From JAZMZS01 sp045120955 (GTDB lineage Bacteria; Bacillota; Clostridia; Oscillospirales; CAG-272), in contig JBGVFH010000072.1 in NCBI GenBank assembly GCA_045120955.1, positions 33,312 to 97,311 on the forward strand: a DNA stretch of 64,000 bases, given 5' to 3'. Under the pieces are notes generated by a model, which was given only the letters and a program-made list of their open reading frames with translations, ran no database searches and was not told where the DNA came from. Position numbers and translations under genes: made by a program. Shown here in pieces: positions 26,045 through 35,072 of the stretch; within the stretch, counting starts at the first letter, position 1; every line of letters begins with the position of its first letter.

Positions 26045-27934
26045 ATGAACATGGAACTTAAAACCGAAATTGCAGTAATAGGTGCGGGACACGCAGGAAC
26101 AGAGGCGGCACTTGCTTGTGCAAGGTGCGGCATTGACACGGTGCTCTTTACGATAAATCTCGATGCCATAGCAAATATGCCGTGCAATCCCTCTATCGGA
26201 GGCACGGGAAAGGGGCATCTGGTATACGAGATAGATGCGTTGGGCGGCGAGATGGGCAGAGCGGCAGACAAGGCAAGTATGCAGTCAAGGACGCTGAACA
26301 CAGGCAAAGGTGCCGCCGTCCATTCAAAGCGGGTACAGGCAGACAGGGCACTTTATAAAACCATAATGAAGCAAACGCTTGAGACGACGGAAAATCTCCG
26401 TATCATTCAAGCGGAGGTCACGGATATAAAATTTGAGACGCATAACGGAAAAAAGCGGGTAAGCTCTGTCACAACGGCACTCGGCGAGGAGTGGAAGTGC
26501 AGGGCAGCCGTAATATGCGCAGGTACTTATCTTTGCTCGGAGATATTTGTAGGAAACGTAAGCTACGAGGGCGGACCCGACGGACTTATGCCGGCAAAGG
26601 GGCTGTCAGCGGCGCTTGAGCGAGAAGGGATAAAGCTGCTGAGATTTAAGACGGGAACTCCCGCAAGAGTAAAGAAAAGCAGCATCGACTTTTCGGTGCT
26701 TGAGCGGCAGGACGGAGAGGACGAGCCCGTGCCGTTTTCCTCGGATACTGATAAAGAGCAGTATCTGCGCACCGAGCAGACACCCTGCCATATAGTTTAT
26801 ACAAATCAAAGAACGCATGACATCATCGGCAAAAATATTCACAAGAGCGCAATGTACTCGGGAAAGATACACGGCACAGGCCCGAGATACTGCCCATCCA
26901 TCGAGGACAAGCTCGTCAGATTTTCCGACAAGCCAAGACATCAGCTCTTTGTCGAGCCTATGGGAGACTCGACAGAGGAGATGTACATACAGGGCTTTTC
27001 CACCTCTCTTCCGACAGAGGTGCAGTATGAAATGCTGCGATCTCTTGACGGCTTTGAAAATGCACAGATAATGCGCTACGCATATGCCATAGAATATGAC
27101 TGCGCTGAGCCGACTCAGATGTATCCAACGCTTGAATTTAAGGACTATGAAGGGCTGTACGGTGCGGGACAGTTCAACGGCACCTCGGGCTATGAGGAGG
27201 CGGCGTGTCAGGGACTTGTGGCAGGCATCAACGCAATGCTGAAGCTCAAGGGCGAGCCGCCTATGGTGCTTGAGCGCTCGTCGTCATATATCGGAACACT
27301 CATTGACGACCTTGTAACAAAGGGTACAAACGAGCCGTACAGAATTATGACCAGCCGCTCGGAATATAGGCTGTTGCTCCGACAGGACAACGCCGACGAG
27401 CGCCTTACCGAGACGGGCAGGCGGGTCGGACTTGTAAGCGACGAAAAATATGAAAAATTTAAAAAGAAGCAGACGGCGATAAGAGCGGAAGAGGAGCGTA
27501 TCAAAGACACGGTCATCTGCCCGAGCGAAAAAACTAACGCTCTGCTCGAAAAATACGGCAGTACCCCTATAAAAAGCGGCGTAAAGCTTGCGGAGCTGTT
27601 GCGCCGTCCCGAGCTTGATATGCAAAAGCTCGCCGAGCTTGACGTTCACAGACCTGACATCGAGCCGTCGGTCATGCTCTCGGCGCAGATAAACATAAAG
27701 TATGAGGGCTATATCAAAAAACAGCTTGAAGAGGTAAACCGAGCAAGAAAGCTTGAGGAAAAGGCTCTGCCGACAGACGTTGACTACACAAACATAAAAG
27801 GACTGAGAATAGAAGCGGCGCAAAAGCTGACAAAGCTCCGACCGCTGAACATCGGTCAGGCATCACGCATCAGCGGAGTAAATCCCGCCGATATTTCGGT
27901 GCTTCTCATCTGGCTGAAGTCAAAGGACGAATAA
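26045..27934 (+). CDS. mnmG: tRNA uridine-34 5-carboxymethylaminomethyl modification enzyme MnmG
   Basis: The 629-residue flavoprotein works with MnmE to modify U34 of several tRNAs. It shows the FAD motif GAGHAGTEAALACAR, the signature GGTGKGHLVYEIDALGGEMG, the active-site region with CNPSIGG, and the C-terminal helical domain IKGLRIEAAQKL used for tRNA binding. Length is normal. Its partner mnmE and the often adjacent rsmG are not in this window. The ribosome site before ATG 26045 is weak (ACGGAC), and ATG 26051 is an alternative. Confidence 0.96.
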   Translation: MNMELKTEIAVIGAGHAGTEAALACARCGIDTVLFTINLDAIANMPCNPSIGGTGKGHLVYEIDALGGEMGRAADKASMQSRTLNTGKGAAVHSKRVQADRALYKTIMKQTLETTENLRIIQAEVTDIKFETHNGKKRVSSVTTALGEEWKCRAAVICAGTYLCSEIFVGNVSYEGGPDGLMPAKGLSAALEREGIKLLRFKTGTPARVKKSSIDFSVLERQDGEDEPVPFSSDTDKEQYLRTEQTPCHIVYTNQRTHDIIGKNIHKSAMYSGKIHGTGPRYCPSIEDKLVRFSDKPRHQLFVEPMGDSTEEMYIQGFSTSLPTEVQYEMLRSLDGFENAQIMRYAYAIEYDCAEPTQMYPTLEFKDYEGLYGAGQFNGTSGYEEAACQGLVAGINAMLKLKGEPPMVLERSSSYIGTLIDDLVTKGTNEPYRIMTSRSEYRLLLRQDNADERLTETGRRVGLVSDEKYEKFKKKQTAIRAEEERIKDTVICPSEKTNALLEKYGSTPIKSGVKLAELLRRPELDMQKLAELDVHRPDIEPSVMLSAQINIKYEGYIKKQLEEVNRARKLEEKALPTDVDYTNIKGLRIEAAQKLTKLRPLNIGQASRISGVNPADISVLLIWLKSKDE

Positions 27935-27939
27935 CGGTC

Positions 27940-27979
27940 ATACAGCGTGGTCGTCAGTATCTGACGATCACGCTGTATA
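27940..27979 (+). terminator. Hairpin terminator after mnmG
   Basis: ATACAGCGTG.TCGTCAG pairs with CTGACGA.CACGCTGTAT around a TAT loop, followed by a T-rich stretch. Confidence 0.75.
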
Positions 27980-28114
27980 TAATTATTTTGTTTGTTTACA
28001 ATCTATTAAAAAAAATTGGTATTTTTAGAAATTGTAATATATTACACTATTGAAAACAGGACGGGAAAAGTGGTATAATAAGAAGGAAGAAAAGCTTTTT
28101 TGCATTTGTTTTAA

Positions 28115-28215
28115 AAAGCGGGCAGTGCCCGCCCCCATCCTCTCGCCTACCGCTTTGTATCTGTTGCAGAAGCTGCGCAGAACGGCGAGCGAGGATCCAT
28201 GCATTTTATATGTAA
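28115..28215. repeat. Dispersed intergenic repeat copy
   Basis: It begins with the perfect palindrome GCGGGCAGTGCCCGC (28118-28132) and continues with CGCCTACCGCTTTG, TTGCAGAAGCTGCGCAGAACGG and GAGGATCC, matching the copies near 2326, 37215 and 49005. The rest of 27980-28212 is AT-rich with no gene. Confidence 0.75.
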
Positions 28216-28239
28216 AAAAAGGGCGGATATACCGCCCGT
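28213..28239 (-). terminator. Terminator of the 31-residue gene
   Basis: GGGCGG-TATA-CCGCCC-type hairpin (28221-28237) is followed on the minus strand by seven T residues, 10 bp after the small gene's stop codon. Confidence 0.7.
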
Positions 28240-28247
28240 AAAAAATA

Positions 28248-28343
28248 TTACTGCCCGCGGCAGCGCCGATACAGGACAAATGAGATATCTGACCTGAGCA
28301 AATTGCCGAGGCGCACGGAGCTTGTCCGTGAGGGAATGTTCAT
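28248..28343 (-). CDS. 31-residue Arg/Cys-containing small protein in its own transcription unit
   Basis: An ATG at 28343 is preceded by AGAGGTG with 6-bp spacing. The encoded peptide starts MNIPSRTSSVRLGN, continues LLRSDISFVLY and ends RRCRGQ. A consensus promoter lies 34 bp upstream and an intrinsic terminator 10 bp downstream, so the unit looks purpose-built rather than accidental. It is divergent from htpG. I do not know its function: a regulatory leader peptide that has lost its downstream gene, or a free-acting micropeptide, are both possible. The basic C-terminus with a single Cys is its main visible feature. Confidence 0.55.
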   Translation of the reverse strand: MNIPSRTSSVRLGNLLRSDISFVLYRRCRGQ

Positions 28344-28376
28344 ATACATCACCTCTTGCAGTAATTTTGTGGTTTT

Positions 28377-28405
28377 ATTATATACCGTTCCCCCGAAAAA
28401 GGCAA
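28377..28405 (-). promoter_or_regulatory. Promoter of the 31-residue gene
   Basis: TTGCCT (28400-28405) and TATAAT (28377-28382) are 17 bp apart on the minus strand. The predicted leader is about 27 nt. It sits inside the htpG upstream region, so the two promoters may interfere. Confidence 0.7.
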
Positions 28406-28431
28406 TACTATAACGAAAAGAAGGTATAAAA

Positions 28432-30315
28432 ATGAACGAAAAAGAAGAAAAAGTACAAGGCGGCATATCTGTCGAGACTGCACAGATATTCCCCGTTATT
28501 AAAAAGTGGCTCTACTCCGACAAGGAAATATTTATCCGTGAGATCATATCCAACGCCTCCGATGCCTGCACAAAGCTAAAGCGTCTTTGCTCTCTCGGGC
28601 AGGTGCACGACATCGACGAAAATTTCATGATCAGCGTAAAGCTCGACAAGGATGCAAAAACTATCACCGTATCCGACAACGGTATCGGTATGACCCGTGA
28701 CGAGGTGGAGAGATACATCTGTCAGATAGCTCTTTCGGGAGCGCTTGAATTTATCGAAAAGTACGAGTCTGAGTCATCCGACTCGGGTATTATCGGACAT
28801 TTCGGACTCGGCTTTTACAGTGCGTTTATGGTCTGCGACACGGTGGAGCTTGTCACCCGTTCTTACCAAGGAGGCAAAACGGTCGTATGGCAGTGCGATG
28901 AGTCGGGCAGCTATGAGATGAGCGAGTCAGAGCAAAAGGAATGCCGAGGCACCGATGTCATCATGCATATAAACGAGGAGGGCGAGGAGTATCTTGACTC
29001 TCATACTCTGCGTGCCGCTATTGAAAAATACTGTGCTTTTATGCCTATACCGATATATTTTGACGACGGCGGGGTATGCGAGTGCGAGCATGAGCATAAG
29101 CATAAGGATGGAGAGGAATGTGAGTGCAAGCATTCACCCGTGCAGATAAACGATACGGCTCCTCTGTGGCAAAAGCAGCCCTCGGAGTGCACCGACGAGG
29201 AATACAAGCAGTTTTATTCAAAGGTTTTCCCCGATTTTCGTGAGCCGCTGTTCTGGATACATATCAACGCCGACTACCCCCTCAACTTCAAGGGTATACT
29301 GTATTTTCCCAAGCTTGCGCATGAGTATGACAGCCTTGAAGGACAGGTAAAGCTGTATTACAATCAGGTGTTTGTTGCCGATAATATAAAAGAGGTCATT
29401 CCCGAGTATCTTTTGATGCTTCGAGGTGTGCTTGACTGTCCTGAGCTTCCTCTCAACGTATCAAGAAGCTATCTGCAGTCAAACGGCTATGTAAAAAAGG
29501 TATCTGCGCACATCGTAAAGAAGGTCGCTGACAAGATAAACGGTATGTTCAACACTGACAGAGAAGCATATGAAAAGCTCTGGAGCGAGATAAAAATGTT
29601 CTGCGAGTATGCATCTCTTTGTGACCGCAAGTTCTTTGACAGAGTAAAGGCATCTCTTTTGCTCACGCTCACCGACGGCACGCACAAGACACTCGCCGAG
29701 TATCTCGAAGCCGCAAAGGAAAAGCACGAGGGCAAGGTATTTTACGCTACGAATACGACGGCACAGGCGCAGTACATTTCTATGCTTGAGTCAGAGGGTA
29801 TACTTTGCGCTGTGTTTGACAAAATGATAGACACACAGTTTATCTCCATGCTTGAGAGTGAAAACGAAAATGTTAAATTTATGCGTGTTGACTCGGATAT
29901 AAGCGACATTCTCAGAGCAAAGGAAGGCGGAGAGGAAAACGAAAGACTCACCGCTCTTTTCCGTGAGGTAAGCGCAAATGAAAAGCTGAGCGTAAAGATC
30001 GAGCATCTAAAAGACGCAAAGCTGCCCGCAATGCTCATACTTGACGAGCAGTCAAGACGTCTGGACGACATGATGAAGATGTACAGAGCCGCAGGCGAGG
30101 GGATGGGAGCTGACACGTTTGCACCGCAGGCAACTCTTTTGCTCAATCTCGACTGCCCCACCGTATGTTCTCTTGACAAGCAAGAACCGAGCGACAGGGA
30201 AAAGGCTGTTGCACGTCAGATATATATGCTCGCACTTCTCTCTCAGAGAGGGCTGAGCGGCGAGGAGCTCAAGGAATTTCTCGCTTCAAGCTACGATATT
30301 CTCGAGAAAATATAA
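28432..30315 (+). CDS. htpG: Molecular chaperone HtpG (Hsp90 family)
   Basis: The 627-residue ATP-dependent chaperone has the GHKL ATPase motifs EIISNASDACTKL, DNGIGMTRDEV and GHFGLGFYSAFMV in residues 1-200, then middle and C-terminal dimerisation domains (e.g. LMLRGVLDCPELPLNVSRSYLQ). Between the N and middle domains, residues about 216-236 form a linker of mostly Cys, Glu, His and Lys (CECEHEHKHKDGEECECKH) with four Cys and four His. Bacterial HtpG normally lacks such an insert, which could bind metal. It starts after AGAAGG. Confidence 0.96.
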   Translation: MNEKEEKVQGGISVETAQIFPVIKKWLYSDKEIFIREIISNASDACTKLKRLCSLGQVHDIDENFMISVKLDKDAKTITVSDNGIGMTRDEVERYICQIALSGALEFIEKYESESSDSGIIGHFGLGFYSAFMVCDTVELVTRSYQGGKTVVWQCDESGSYEMSESEQKECRGTDVIMHINEEGEEYLDSHTLRAAIEKYCAFMPIPIYFDDGGVCECEHEHKHKDGEECECKHSPVQINDTAPLWQKQPSECTDEEYKQFYSKVFPDFREPLFWIHINADYPLNFKGILYFPKLAHEYDSLEGQVKLYYNQVFVADNIKEVIPEYLLMLRGVLDCPELPLNVSRSYLQSNGYVKKVSAHIVKKVADKINGMFNTDREAYEKLWSEIKMFCEYASLCDRKFFDRVKASLLLTLTDGTHKTLAEYLEAAKEKHEGKVFYATNTTAQAQYISMLESEGILCAVFDKMIDTQFISMLESENENVKFMRVDSDISDILRAKEGGEENERLTALFREVSANEKLSVKIEHLKDAKLPAMLILDEQSRRLDDMMKMYRAAGEGMGADTFAPQATLLLNLDCPTVCSLDKQEPSDREKAVARQIYMLALLSQRGLSGEELKEFLASSYDILEKI

Positions 30316-30332
30316 ATTTTTCGGAGGAAAAT

Positions 30333-30590
30333 ATGTCAAAGAAAATTCAATTTCGCCCAAACGGCACTTGCTCAAGGCTGATAGAGCTTGAGATAGACGA
30401 GAGCGATAACATAGTCGACGTAAAATTTTCGGGAGGGTGCTCGGGAAACACACAGGGCATCTCGGCTCTTGTCCGAGGCATGAATGCCCGTGAAGCGGCA
30501 CAGCGGCTCTCGGGTATCCGTTGCGGCTTTCGTGACACGTCCTGCCCCGATCAGCTTTCAAAGGCTATAGACAAGCTACTTGACAATTAA
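30333..30590 (+). CDS. TSCPD-domain protein (TIGR03905-like)
   Basis: This 85-residue protein carries the family's defining motif TSCPDQL near the C-terminus, preceded by a conserved CSGNTQGI block and IRCGF. A related domain occurs at the C-terminus of some class II ribonucleotide reductases. The stand-alone form has no firmly known function; conserved Cys residues hint at metal or redox chemistry. It begins 17 bp after htpG with GGAGG, so the two are probably co-transcribed. Confidence 0.9.
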   Translation: MSKKIQFRPNGTCSRLIELEIDESDNIVDVKFSGGCSGNTQGISALVRGMNAREAAQRLSGIRCGFRDTSCPDQLSKAIDKLLDN

Positions 30591-30608
30591 GGATAAATTT
30601 TCTATAAT
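30581..30608 (+). promoter_or_regulatory. Promoter of the phosphohexomutase gene
   Basis: TTGACA (30581-30586), overlapping the last codons of the TSCPD gene, and TATAAT (30603-30608) are 16 bp apart. Confidence 0.65.
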
Positions 30609-30639
30609 CTACATATAAACTAAGGAAGGAATTTTTCAG

Positions 30640-32376
30640 ATGAAAAAAGTATTGACACATACCGATATATATGAGAAATGGCTCTCATATACAGGCATTG
30701 ATGCCGACACAAAGGCTGAGCTTGAGAGTATAAAGAACAACGAAGACGAAATAAAGCTGCGTTTCCGCGGTAATATGGAGTTCGGTACAGCAGGTCTGCG
30801 CGGAATTATGTGTGCAGGTCAGTCATGCATCAACACATACACAATAGCTCATGCAACGCAGGGGCTTGCAAATCTTATTATCGACGAGGATAAGTGTGAG
30901 AGAGGCGTTGCTATCGCATACGACAGCCGCAACAACTCTGCCCTCTACGCAAAGATAAGCGCAAGCGTGCTTTGCGCCAACGGTATCAAGGTATATATCT
31001 TTGATGCTCTGCGCCCGACACCTGAGCTTTCATTTGCTGTAAGAGAGCTTAAATGCATTGCAGGTATCAACATCACCGCAAGCCACAACCCGAAGCAGTA
31101 TAACGGCTACAAAGTATATTGGGAGGACGGAGCACAGCTTTCTCCCGTTCACGCAGGTGCCGTTTCCAAATATATCGAGAACATCGACATTTTTGAGGAT
31201 GTAAAGACGACAGACTTTGACTGTGCTGTCAAGGACGGCAGGATCACCGTGGTCGGCGAGGAGCTTGACCGTGCGTTTATGAAAAACGTCCTCGCTCAGG
31301 CGGTAAACCCCGAGGTAGTGGGAGCGGTTGCGGATGACCTTAAGATCGTATACACACCTCTTCACGGTGCGGGACACAAGCTCGTGCCCGAGGCACTTCG
31401 TGCAATAGGACTCAAAAATCTGGTAGAAGTACCCGAGCAGATGATAATTGACGGAGACTTCCCCACAGTTGCAAAGCCCAATCCCGAGCTTGCTGATGCT
31501 TTCACTCTCGGAATAGAGCTTGCGGAAAAGGTCGGCTCAGACCTTGTCGTTGCGACAGACCCCGACTGCGACCGTGTTGGCGTTATGAGCCGTGACAAGG
31601 ACGGAAAGTTTGTCCGCATCACAGGAAACCAGATGGGTGCACTGTTGCTTGACTACATTATCACCGCATACAAGGAAAAGGGCGGTGTGCCTGCTGACGC
31701 ATATGCTGTAAAGACTATCGTTTCGACCGAAATGGTAGCAGAGATATGCAAGCAGAATAACGTAAAGCTCTATAACGTGCTCACAGGCTTTAAGTTTATC
31801 GGTGAGGTTATCAAAAACTCGGAAAAAACGGGTGTCGGCACATATCTGCTCGGCTTTGAGGAGAGCTACGGCTATCTCAAGGGCACATATGCCAGAGACA
31901 AGGATGCAGTTTGTGCTTCCATGCTTATCGGCGAGATGACCGCCTACTACAAAAAGAAGAATATGACTCTCAGCACGGCTCTCGATGCTCTTTACGAAAA
32001 GTACGGCTACTACAGAGAAGGCGTTGAGGACATATATATGGAAGGTCTTGACGGTATAGCACGCCGCACAAGAATAATGGAAAATCTGCGTAAAAACACA
32101 CCTGTCACCATAGGCGGAGTGAAGGTCATCAGCGTAGGTGACTACATCACTCAGACTATCACAGAGCTTGCAAGCGGAAAAACAGAGCCTACGGGACTGC
32201 CCAAGTCTGATGTTCTCCGCTACGAGCTTGAAAACGGAGACATCGCAGTTGTCCGTCCTTCGGGTACCGAACCGAAGATCAAGATGTACTTCCTCGCAAG
32301 TGCAAAGACAAAAGAAGCGCTGGACGCTCAGGTCGACAAGTATCTCTCGAGATATACAGAGCTTCTTTGCGATTGA
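30640..32376 (+). CDS. Phospho-sugar mutase (phosphoglucomutase/phosphomannomutase family)
   Basis: The 578-residue enzyme interconverts hexose 1- and 6-phosphates, feeding glycogen, wall and exopolysaccharide precursors. All four active-site motifs are present: the phosphoserine loop TASHNPKQYNGYK, the metal loop ATDPDCDRVGV, the sugar-binding loop GFEESYGYLKG and the phosphate-binding loop RPSGTEPKIKMYF. Length and N-terminus match the PgcA-type enzymes of Firmicutes. It ends at a strong shared terminator. Confidence 0.94.
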   Translation: MKKVLTHTDIYEKWLSYTGIDADTKAELESIKNNEDEIKLRFRGNMEFGTAGLRGIMCAGQSCINTYTIAHATQGLANLIIDEDKCERGVAIAYDSRNNSALYAKISASVLCANGIKVYIFDALRPTPELSFAVRELKCIAGINITASHNPKQYNGYKVYWEDGAQLSPVHAGAVSKYIENIDIFEDVKTTDFDCAVKDGRITVVGEELDRAFMKNVLAQAVNPEVVGAVADDLKIVYTPLHGAGHKLVPEALRAIGLKNLVEVPEQMIIDGDFPTVAKPNPELADAFTLGIELAEKVGSDLVVATDPDCDRVGVMSRDKDGKFVRITGNQMGALLLDYIITAYKEKGGVPADAYAVKTIVSTEMVAEICKQNNVKLYNVLTGFKFIGEVIKNSEKTGVGTYLLGFEESYGYLKGTYARDKDAVCASMLIGEMTAYYKKKNMTLSTALDALYEKYGYYREGVEDIYMEGLDGIARRTRIMENLRKNTPVTIGGVKVISVGDYITQTITELASGKTEPTGLPKSDVLRYELENGDIAVVRPSGTEPKIKMYFLASAKTKEALDAQVDKYLSRYTELLCD

Positions 32377-32407
32377 TAAGCTGAGAATTTAATAAATAAA
32401 CAAAGAT

Positions 32408-32464
32408 AAAACGGGTGATGAGAGAAGCCTTCATTGCAAAGGTTTCTCCCGTCACCCGTTTTTT
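32408..32464. terminator. Bidirectional terminator between the mutase and znuB
   Basis: AACGGGTGA...GAGA.AACC arms pair with GGTTTCTC...TCACCCGTT, with A and T tracts on both sides, between two convergent genes. Confidence 0.8.
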
Positions 32465-32475
32465 GTTATGGTATA

Positions 32476-33315
32476 CTATGCTCCTTTGACAGCCGAGATC
32501 GTTTTGCACACGGCAAAGGCGCAAATATCCGCGACAACGATGGTAGAGCCTGACGGTGTCCCAAAAAGAACAGACACGGTCATACCCACAGCCGCACAAG
32601 CGACGCCTATTACCGCCGAGCAGACGATCACACGTCGAAAGCTCTTGAAAACGCTCATTGCCGATATTGCGGGGAAAATGATAAGCGCCGAGATGAGCAG
32701 AGAACCGACCAAGCGCATTGAAAGAGAAATGACCACGGCTGTGACGACCGCTATCATGAGATTGTACGCTTTTGCGCCTCCGCCCGTTGCCTGCATAAAG
32801 GTCGAGTCAAAGGTAAGAGCGAAAATTCTGTTGTAAAAAAGTATAAATATCAGCACCACCGCCAAAGCCATAACTATGCTGAGGAGAAGGTCGCTTTGCT
32901 TTAGCGTCAGTATGGATGCCGAGCCGAAAAGGGACGAGCACACGTCTCCTGCCACATTTGAGGATGTAGGGAAGAGATTGAGCAGTATGTAGCCTATTGC
33001 AAGAGACCCTACGGAAAGCATCGCAAGTGTGGCATCGCCGTTGATCTTTTTGCTCTCACCTATGCCGAGCAAAATTACGGCACATATGACGGTGACGGGC
33101 ATTATCAGCAAAAGATTGTCAGAGAGATTGAGCACAGCCGCTACAGCCATAGCGCCGAACGCAACATGGGAAAGTCCGTCCCCGAGATAGGAAAAGCGCT
33201 TGAGCACCAAGGTCACGCCGAGAAGAGATGCGCACAGAGCTACGAGCATTCCCACTATCAACGCATATCTGACATACGGGTATGAAAAGTAAGAAATAAA
33301 TTCGTCAAAGCTCAT
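32476..33315 (-). CDS. znuB: Zinc/manganese ABC transporter, permease
   Basis: The 279-residue membrane protein has eight or so hydrophobic spans and family-3 metal permease features such as LVLKRFSYLGDGLSHVAFGA near residue 38 and the late block LVGSLLISALIIFPA. It forms the channel of the importer with the ATPase and binding protein upstream. The start overlaps the ATPase stop by 4 bp. Zinc is favoured over manganese because of the His-rich loop in the binding protein and the adjacent Fur-family gene. Confidence 0.88.
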   Translation of the reverse strand: MSFDEFISYFSYPYVRYALIVGMLVALCASLLGVTLVLKRFSYLGDGLSHVAFGAMAVAAVLNLSDNLLLIMPVTVICAVILLGIGESKKINGDATLAMLSVGSLAIGYILLNLFPTSSNVAGDVCSSLFGSASILTLKQSDLLLSIVMALAVVLIFILFYNRIFALTFDSTFMQATGGGAKAYNLMIAVVTAVVISLSMRLVGSLLISALIIFPAISAMSVFKSFRRVIVCSAVIGVACAAVGMTVSVLFGTPSGSTIVVADICAFAVCKTISAVKGA

Positions 33316-34028
33316 TTTTCGTCACCTCCGTGAGCATAAATAAAGGCTCTGCCCACCTCGCTGTGTCTGTATTCTTCGACCGTACCGAAAAATATTTTTT
33401 CCGAGCCGAGGTGCAGTATGTGAGTTGCATATGCAAGGGTGGAGCATATGTCGTGCGATACCATTATCACCGACATTTTATCATTTTCATTGAGATCCTT
33501 TACAGCCTCGTACATTTCGTGTGTAGCCGACGGGTCAAGCCCCTGCACAGGCTCGTCGAGCAAAAGCATTTTCTTTGCGGCACAGAGGGCTCGGCAGAGA
33601 AGGACTCTTTGCGCCTGTCCGCCCGACAGCTCACGAAAGCATCTGCCCGAAAGCTTGTCTATACCGAGGCGTTTCATATTCTCCTGCGCTTTCTTTTTAT
33701 GCTTTGAGCGAAAAAACGGGAAAGCGCCCGGCTCCCCGATACAGCCCGAGAGCACTACCTCGCTGACCGATGCGGGAAAGTCCTTTTGAGTAAAGGAGGT
33801 CTGCGGCAGATATCCGATGTCACGTTGACGCAGACCTGCGTTCATTTTTATCTCTCCGCCGAGCGGCGGTATGAGCCCGAGCAGCGTTTTTACAAGAGTG
33901 CTTTTCCCCGCACCGTTCTCGCCCGTGATAGCAATATAGTCTCCCTCGTTTACCTCAAAGCTGATATTTTCAGCTATAGGTTTTTTATCGTAGCCGAGCG
34001 AGAGCTTTTCACATTTTAACAATAGCAT
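33312..34028 (-). CDS. znuC: Zinc/manganese ABC transporter, ATP-binding protein
   Basis: The 238-residue ATPase has Walker A GENGAGKST, signature LSGGQAQR, Walker B LLLDEPVQGLD and the switch SHDI. The C-terminal HGG/EK tail is typical of metal-type ATPases. It sits between the binding protein (20 bp gap) and the permease (4-bp overlap). Confidence 0.9.
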   Translation of the reverse strand: MLLLKCEKLSLGYDKKPIAENISFEVNEGDYIAITGENGAGKSTLVKTLLGLIPPLGGEIKMNAGLRQRDIGYLPQTSFTQKDFPASVSEVVLSGCIGEPGAFPFFRSKHKKKAQENMKRLGIDKLSGRCFRELSGGQAQRVLLCRALCAAKKMLLLDEPVQGLDPSATHEMYEAVKDLNENDKMSVIMVSHDICSTLAYATHILHLGSEKIFFGTVEEYRHSEVGRAFIYAHGGDEK

Positions 34029-34048
34029 TATCTTCTCCTTTGCAGCCC

Positions 34049-35050
34049 TTACTTCGAAAGTGCGAGTGCAAGCGTCTGAAGATTTTCCCGCATGACCGAT
34101 AGGTAGCTCGCACCTTTTTCAATGTCGCTCTCGCTTATCGCTTGCAGCGAATTGAGCGTCAGTATCTGCATATCCTTGTCTTTTGTATTTTTTATGACCG
34201 CATCCGCAATTTTTTTGTCCGAATTTTCGCATACTATTACGTATGAAAGTGAATGCTTGTCGATCGTTGCGGACAGCGATGCTATCACCTCAAAGCTCGC
34301 CTCACTCTCGGCAGAGCAACCCGTAAATGCGGCTTCGCACTCAATACCGAGCGAGCTGAAAAGGTAGGAAAAAGGATACCTGTCTGCGACGACTGCGGTT
34401 TTTTGTGCGCCGTTTTCTGCCGCCGAGATATAGTCACGCTCAAGAGCGGATATCTCAGCGCAGTAGGCGCTTGCGTTGTTTCTGTATGTCACGGCACTCT
34501 CGGGACGGAGAGCACACAGCGCTTCTGATATCAGTGTGACGGCACAGCGGCTGCAATCAAACGAAAACCATATATGCTCGTCTATGCTGTGCTCATGCTC
34601 CTCGCTCTCTTCGTGCTCATGGCTGTGCTCATCTGCGCACAGCTTGTCCGATAAATGCTCTGCGAGATTGAGCCTTACCATATCGGTATTTGCGGCGCTC
34701 GACAGCGTATCCTCCACCCACGAGTCAGACTCGCCTCCGATGTGGATGAACATATCGCTCTTTGATATAAGTGTGATGTCCTTTACCGTTGGCTGATAGC
34801 TGTGTATGTCCGCACCGTTTGCGCCGAGAATGTTGAGAGAATAGCTTTCGATATCGTCACCGAGCACCTCTCTCACCCAGTCGTAAAGCACAAATGTCGT
34901 GCATACTATTTTTATTTTTCCCTCGTCCTCCTCGTTTGTGCCGGTACAGCCCGAGAGCGAGAATATACCGCCTATGCAAAGCACAAATGACAGCAATAGG
35001 GAAAGTGTTATTTTTGTTTTGTTGTGTGTTGCCCTTTTTAAAAATTTCAT
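34049..35050 (-). CDS. znuA: Zinc ABC transporter, substrate-binding lipoprotein
   Basis: The 333-residue protein is a cluster A-I metal-binding lipoprotein. The signal peptide ends LSGC. The mature part begins IKIVCTTFVLYDW, and metal-ligand His residues are visible in ADIHSYQPTVKD and HIWFSFDC. A flexible loop rich in His and Glu (EHSHEHEESEEHEHSIDEH) precedes the second His, as in zinc-specific ZnuA. The ATG at 35050 was chosen because upstream frame extension would overlap the Fur-family gene. It is the second gene of the operon. Confidence 0.88.
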   Translation of the reverse strand: MKFLKRATHNKTKITLSLLLSFVLCIGGIFSLSGCTGTNEEDEGKIKIVCTTFVLYDWVREVLGDDIESYSLNILGANGADIHSYQPTVKDITLISKSDMFIHIGGESDSWVEDTLSSAANTDMVRLNLAEHLSDKLCADEHSHEHEESEEHEHSIDEHIWFSFDCSRCAVTLISEALCALRPESAVTYRNNASAYCAEISALERDYISAAENGAQKTAVVADRYPFSYLFSSLGIECEAAFTGCSAESEASFEVIASLSATIDKHSLSYVIVCENSDKKIADAVIKNTKDKDMQILTLNSLQAISESDIEKGASYLSVMRENLQTLALALSK

Positions 35051-35072
35051 AGCTTGTCCGTTTGTTTTGAAT

